From: an uncultured Granulosicoccaceae bacterium
Lineage (GTDB): Bacteria > Pseudomonadota > Gammaproteobacteria > Granulosicoccales > Granulosicoccaceae
Assembly (NCBI GenBank): GCA_938045275.1
Contig: CALIMV010000350.1
Span: forward strand, 1 to 46,136
Length of the DNA stretch: 46,136 nucleotides
Direction of reading: 5' to 3'
Shown here: piece by piece, positions 43,824 to 46,136 of the stretch
Numbering within the stretch: position 1 is the stretch's first letter
Layout: each line of letters opens with the position of its first letter
Translations under genes and position numbers: made by a program
Notes under the pieces: model-generated
Told to the model about the DNA's origin: nothing
Seen by the model: the letters and a program-made list of their open reading frames with translations, nothing else
The model's database searches: none

Positions 43824-45298
43824 ATATACAAGATTACAGCACACCATCAAAATCAACATCGAAATCACAATCGAAATCACAATCAAAGGGAAGTGAGGGG
43901 TCAATCCGTAAATCGATGATAGCAACGGTGGCAGGAGTCGCCCTCGGTGCGCTCATTATCTATCTTCTTGGTATGCAGGAAGAGCAATCTGCATCATCTG
44001 ATCCCGCCGGTATGAACGTCGCTTCATCCAATCCGTTAACATCAACAGCAACAACAAATCTGAAGAGTTGTGCCGATGGTGGCTTGTGCGAAGCCGATGT
44101 GAAAATGGCCAGAACAGCGTGGACCTATTTTGAAAATAACTACAACCCTGAAACTGGGTTGGTAAATGCTGTAAATAATTATCCATCGACAACTATGTGG
44201 GATACCGGTTCTGCATTGGCGGCAACCATTACCGCACACGATTTTGGTTTTATCGACAAGAAAGAATTTGATGATCGAGTAATGGCCATGCTTGGCTCGC
44301 TATCTCGTATGGAGCTATTTAATGATGAGGCACCAAATAAGGTATACAACACAAAAACCTTGGCAATGGTTGACTATGCCAATAAGCCATCTGAGAAAGG
44401 TATAGGAGTATCTGCTCTTGACTTAGCGCGATTAATGTCCTGGGCGCAAACGCTAAGTGGCATGCATCCGAAGTACAAAAGTGCTGTTGAAAGCACGCTG
44501 TCGCGCTGGAATTTTGATCGTATTATACAGAACGAAAAAATGTATGGCTTAGCACTAAGCAAGAACAACCCAGGCGAAATTAGAGTGCTTCAGGAAGGGC
44601 GTTTGGGCTATGAGCAATACGCTGGGAAAATTTTCGAGAAATACGGCTTTGATGCATCTGAAGCGGCAAGCTATAAAAATAAATATCGTGGCAATGTAGA
44701 GATTATGGGTGTAAATATTGCACACGATACGCGCGACCCACGAGACTTTCATGCCAATAATTACGTATTGACCGAGTCGTACACCATGGACGCAATGGAG
44801 TCTGGCATTGATGACGACAATAAGTCTCTGGTTAGAAATATCTTTGATGTACAGAAAAAACGGTGGCAAAAAACGGGTATTGTAACTGCAATTTCGGAAG
44901 ACAATATTAACCAAGAGCCTTGGTTTTTGTATAACACAATCTACAACGCTGGGGAATTTTGGCAAACTACAAATAGCAGTGATGTCCCGTACGATGAATT
45001 GAAAACGATATCGACGAAAGCAGCCATTTCAATGGCACTGCTTTATCCTGAAGATGAATACAGTGCAGTTCTGATGACTGCAGTTGAATCAGCTTACGAT
45101 GAAGACAAAGGCTGGTATTCAGGTATTTACGAAAATGGTGCTGGATATAATGATGTAACGACTTCCAATACCAATGGCGTTATCATGAGCGGTTTGTTGT
45201 ATAAAAAATATGGCCCGCTATTGCCAAGATTTGAGACAGATAAACACGACGTTCAGTTGAAATCAGACCTTCTGATACATTCAAGTTTATCAGATTAA
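43820..45298 (+). CDS. DUF3131-domain protein, membrane-anchored
   Basis: 492 residues. The N-terminus is a short Ser/Lys repeat (SKSTSKSQSKSQSK, encoded by a near 12-bp repeat), then a membrane segment (MIATVAGVALGALIIYLLGM), a Ser/Thr-rich linker and the DUF3131 region: ARTAWTYFENNYNPETGLVNAVNNYPSTTMWDTGSALAATITAHDFG, KKEFDDRVMAML, GIGVSALDLARLMSW and NQEPWFLYNTIYNAGEFW. DUF3131 proteins look like alpha/alpha-barrel glycan enzymes and are often found with polysaccharide genes. The function is not established. The catalytic candidates are the conserved acidic residues in WDTGSAL and SALDLAR. Confidence 0.85.
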   Translation: MNIQDYSTPSKSTSKSQSKSQSKGSEGSIRKSMIATVAGVALGALIIYLLGMQEEQSASSDPAGMNVASSNPLTSTATTNLKSCADGGLCEADVKMARTAWTYFENNYNPETGLVNAVNNYPSTTMWDTGSALAATITAHDFGFIDKKEFDDRVMAMLGSLSRMELFNDEAPNKVYNTKTLAMVDYANKPSEKGIGVSALDLARLMSWAQTLSGMHPKYKSAVESTLSRWNFDRIIQNEKMYGLALSKNNPGEIRVLQEGRLGYEQYAGKIFEKYGFDASEAASYKNKYRGNVEIMGVNIAHDTRDPRDFHANNYVLTESYTMDAMESGIDDDNKSLVRNIFDVQKKRWQKTGIVTAISEDNINQEPWFLYNTIYNAGEFWQTTNSSDVPYDELKTISTKAAISMALLYPEDEYSAVLMTAVESAYDEDKGWYSGIYENGAGYNDVTTSNTNGVIMSGLLYKKYGPLLPRFETDKHDVQLKSDLLIHSSLSD

Positions 45299-45303
45299 GT
45301 GAA

Positions 45304-46136
45304 ATGCGCACGCGAGTAAACGCGACAGTCTCATCAGTAACGTGGTTAATCTTATTCTACTTTAACTGTGTGCAGAGCACTTCCGCAAATGAAAACACAC
45401 CTTCGCTCTTGTCCTTGTCCAAGCAGCTTGAGTGTGCAGCAACAACACAGGAAGCTAAAACTCTGCTCGAATCCTTCAGAGGCATAAATCTGTCACGGAA
45501 CGGTTTGCCGAATGAATGGTTTGGGACAAGCAATTCTCCGTCATTGCACGCAGCAACCTTAGATATCACCCTTCATGCCTTGAATACGGCGAGTAAACGC
45601 TTCCCGGAAATTACATTAGATATTGAGAATGTTGTTTTGCAATGGAATTATTGTGAAATATTTCTCGACAATACGTTTTATGACTTTACCCGTGTTGGCA
45701 ATACCGTGGAGAAGAGAATAGCTCATGCTGACTCTCCGATTGACTGGCAAGGGTTCAAGGCATTTGGTTTTTTGGGTGAACAAAAAGAGCGCTTTGTTTT
45801 TGATGCATTCAAACACGATGACTCGCCCTACGTATTCTATGAGTCTGATTATTCGTCGCTATTCAGAAAACAGTGCTTACCGCATCCGCAGACCAGTAAA
45901 TTGTTTTTTAGTGCCGATACCTATTTTCCTACAAGAATTGTTCATAGACAATACAAGCAATCTTCGAGATACGATTATAACTGGACCGAAGGTTGCTCAA
46001 CAGGGTCAACAGATCAACATCCGGAGCTTGCAGCTGCTGCAGATTCGAAAAAACCAGATTCGCAAGTACCAGATATCGATGAAGCCGAGGGTGCCGAAGG
46101 AACTGAAGGTACTAAAGGAATTAAAGGAATTAAAGG
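45304..46136 (+). CDS. secreted protein with a collagen-like Gly-X-Glu/Lys tract, truncated by the right edge
   Basis: Open from ATG 45304 to the last base, at least 277 residues without a stop. The start is MRTRVNATVSSVTWLILFYF, a likely signal peptide with cleavage near QSTSA. A domain of about 230 residues follows, with several Cys (LECAA, WNYCEIF, KQCLPHP, EGCSTG) and a mixed character; I do not recognise it. From about residue 255 the sequence becomes EAEGAEGTEGTKGIKGIKG, with Gly at every third position. It starts five bases after the DUF3131 stop, so it belongs to the same operon. The rest of the protein and the operon lie outside the window. Confidence 0.75.
   Translation, partial: MRTRVNATVSSVTWLILFYFNCVQSTSANENTPSLLSLSKQLECAATTQEAKTLLESFRGINLSRNGLPNEWFGTSNSPSLHAATLDITLHALNTASKRFPEITLDIENVVLQWNYCEIFLDNTFYDFTRVGNTVEKRIAHADSPIDWQGFKAFGFLGEQKERFVFDAFKHDDSPYVFYESDYSSLFRKQCLPHPQTSKLFFSADTYFPTRIVHRQYKQSSRYDYNWTEGCSTGSTDQHPELAAAADSKKPDSQVPDIDEAEGAEGTEGTKGIKGIK

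Overview
The window is chromosomal DNA of a gammaproteobacterium with mid-range GC and dense coding. The strongest taxonomic evidence is gene order. mutS, pncC, recA, recX, alaS, lysC, csrA and then tRNA-Arg/tRNA-Ser follow the arrangement known from pseudomonads and relatives; Escherichia coli has the same order without lysC. smpB, ratA, ratB, bamE and fur, and mltD next to a yafS-like methyltransferase and dnaQ, are also gammaproteobacterial layouts. I do not commit to a genus.

Layout. (1) 1-6.1 kb: the start of a gene running off the left edge, a lipoprotein with three fasciclin domains, an XdhC-like factor translationally coupled to an aldehyde:ferredoxin-oxidoreductase-type tungsten enzyme, and an FHA-domain protein. 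(2) 6.3-13.4 kb, housekeeping: mltD, yafS-like, dnaQ, a flavin amine oxidase, smpB, ratA-ratB, bamE, fur and an RraB-family gene. (3) 13.9-27.1 kb, a metabolic block between fur and recN, which adjoin in pseudomonads: a complete PotFGHI-type polyamine importer, an acetylpolyamine amidohydrolase carrying every expected catalytic residue, a 690-residue flavin/iron-sulfur amine dehydrogenase closest to histamine dehydrogenase, a TauE/SafE exporter, and a five-gene branched-chain-amino-acid-type ABC importer. Together these look like uptake and breakdown of (acetyl)polyamines and other biogenic amines. (4) 27.6-40.4 kb: recN, nadK, mutS, then pncC, a small secreted coiled-coil protein, recA, recX, alaS, lysC (with an internal start for a beta subunit) and csrA. 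(5) 40.7-41.5 kb: tRNA-Arg(ACG), tRNA-Ser(GCT) and two copies of a tRNA-tail-like, hairpin-rich repeat. (6) 41.5-46.1 kb: five tightly packed plus-strand genes for envelope proteins: a membrane-anchored coiled coil, a membrane-anchored extracytoplasmic protein, an acyltransferase-3 membrane protein, a DUF3131 protein and a secreted protein that enters a Gly-X-Glu/Lys collagen-like repeat at the right edge. This is the best candidate for an undescribed system, probably one that makes or modifies a surface polysaccharide.

Two structured non-coding elements stand out. One is a 266-bp palindromic, MITE-like element between recX and alaS whose left end supplies part of the recX stop codon. The other is the multi-hairpin element downstream of tRNA-Ser. 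Short tandem duplications (9-18 bp, two to four copies) recur between genes and in several cases begin at or near a stop codon.

All calls rest on reading motifs, lengths, start sites and gene order by eye. No database search was run.
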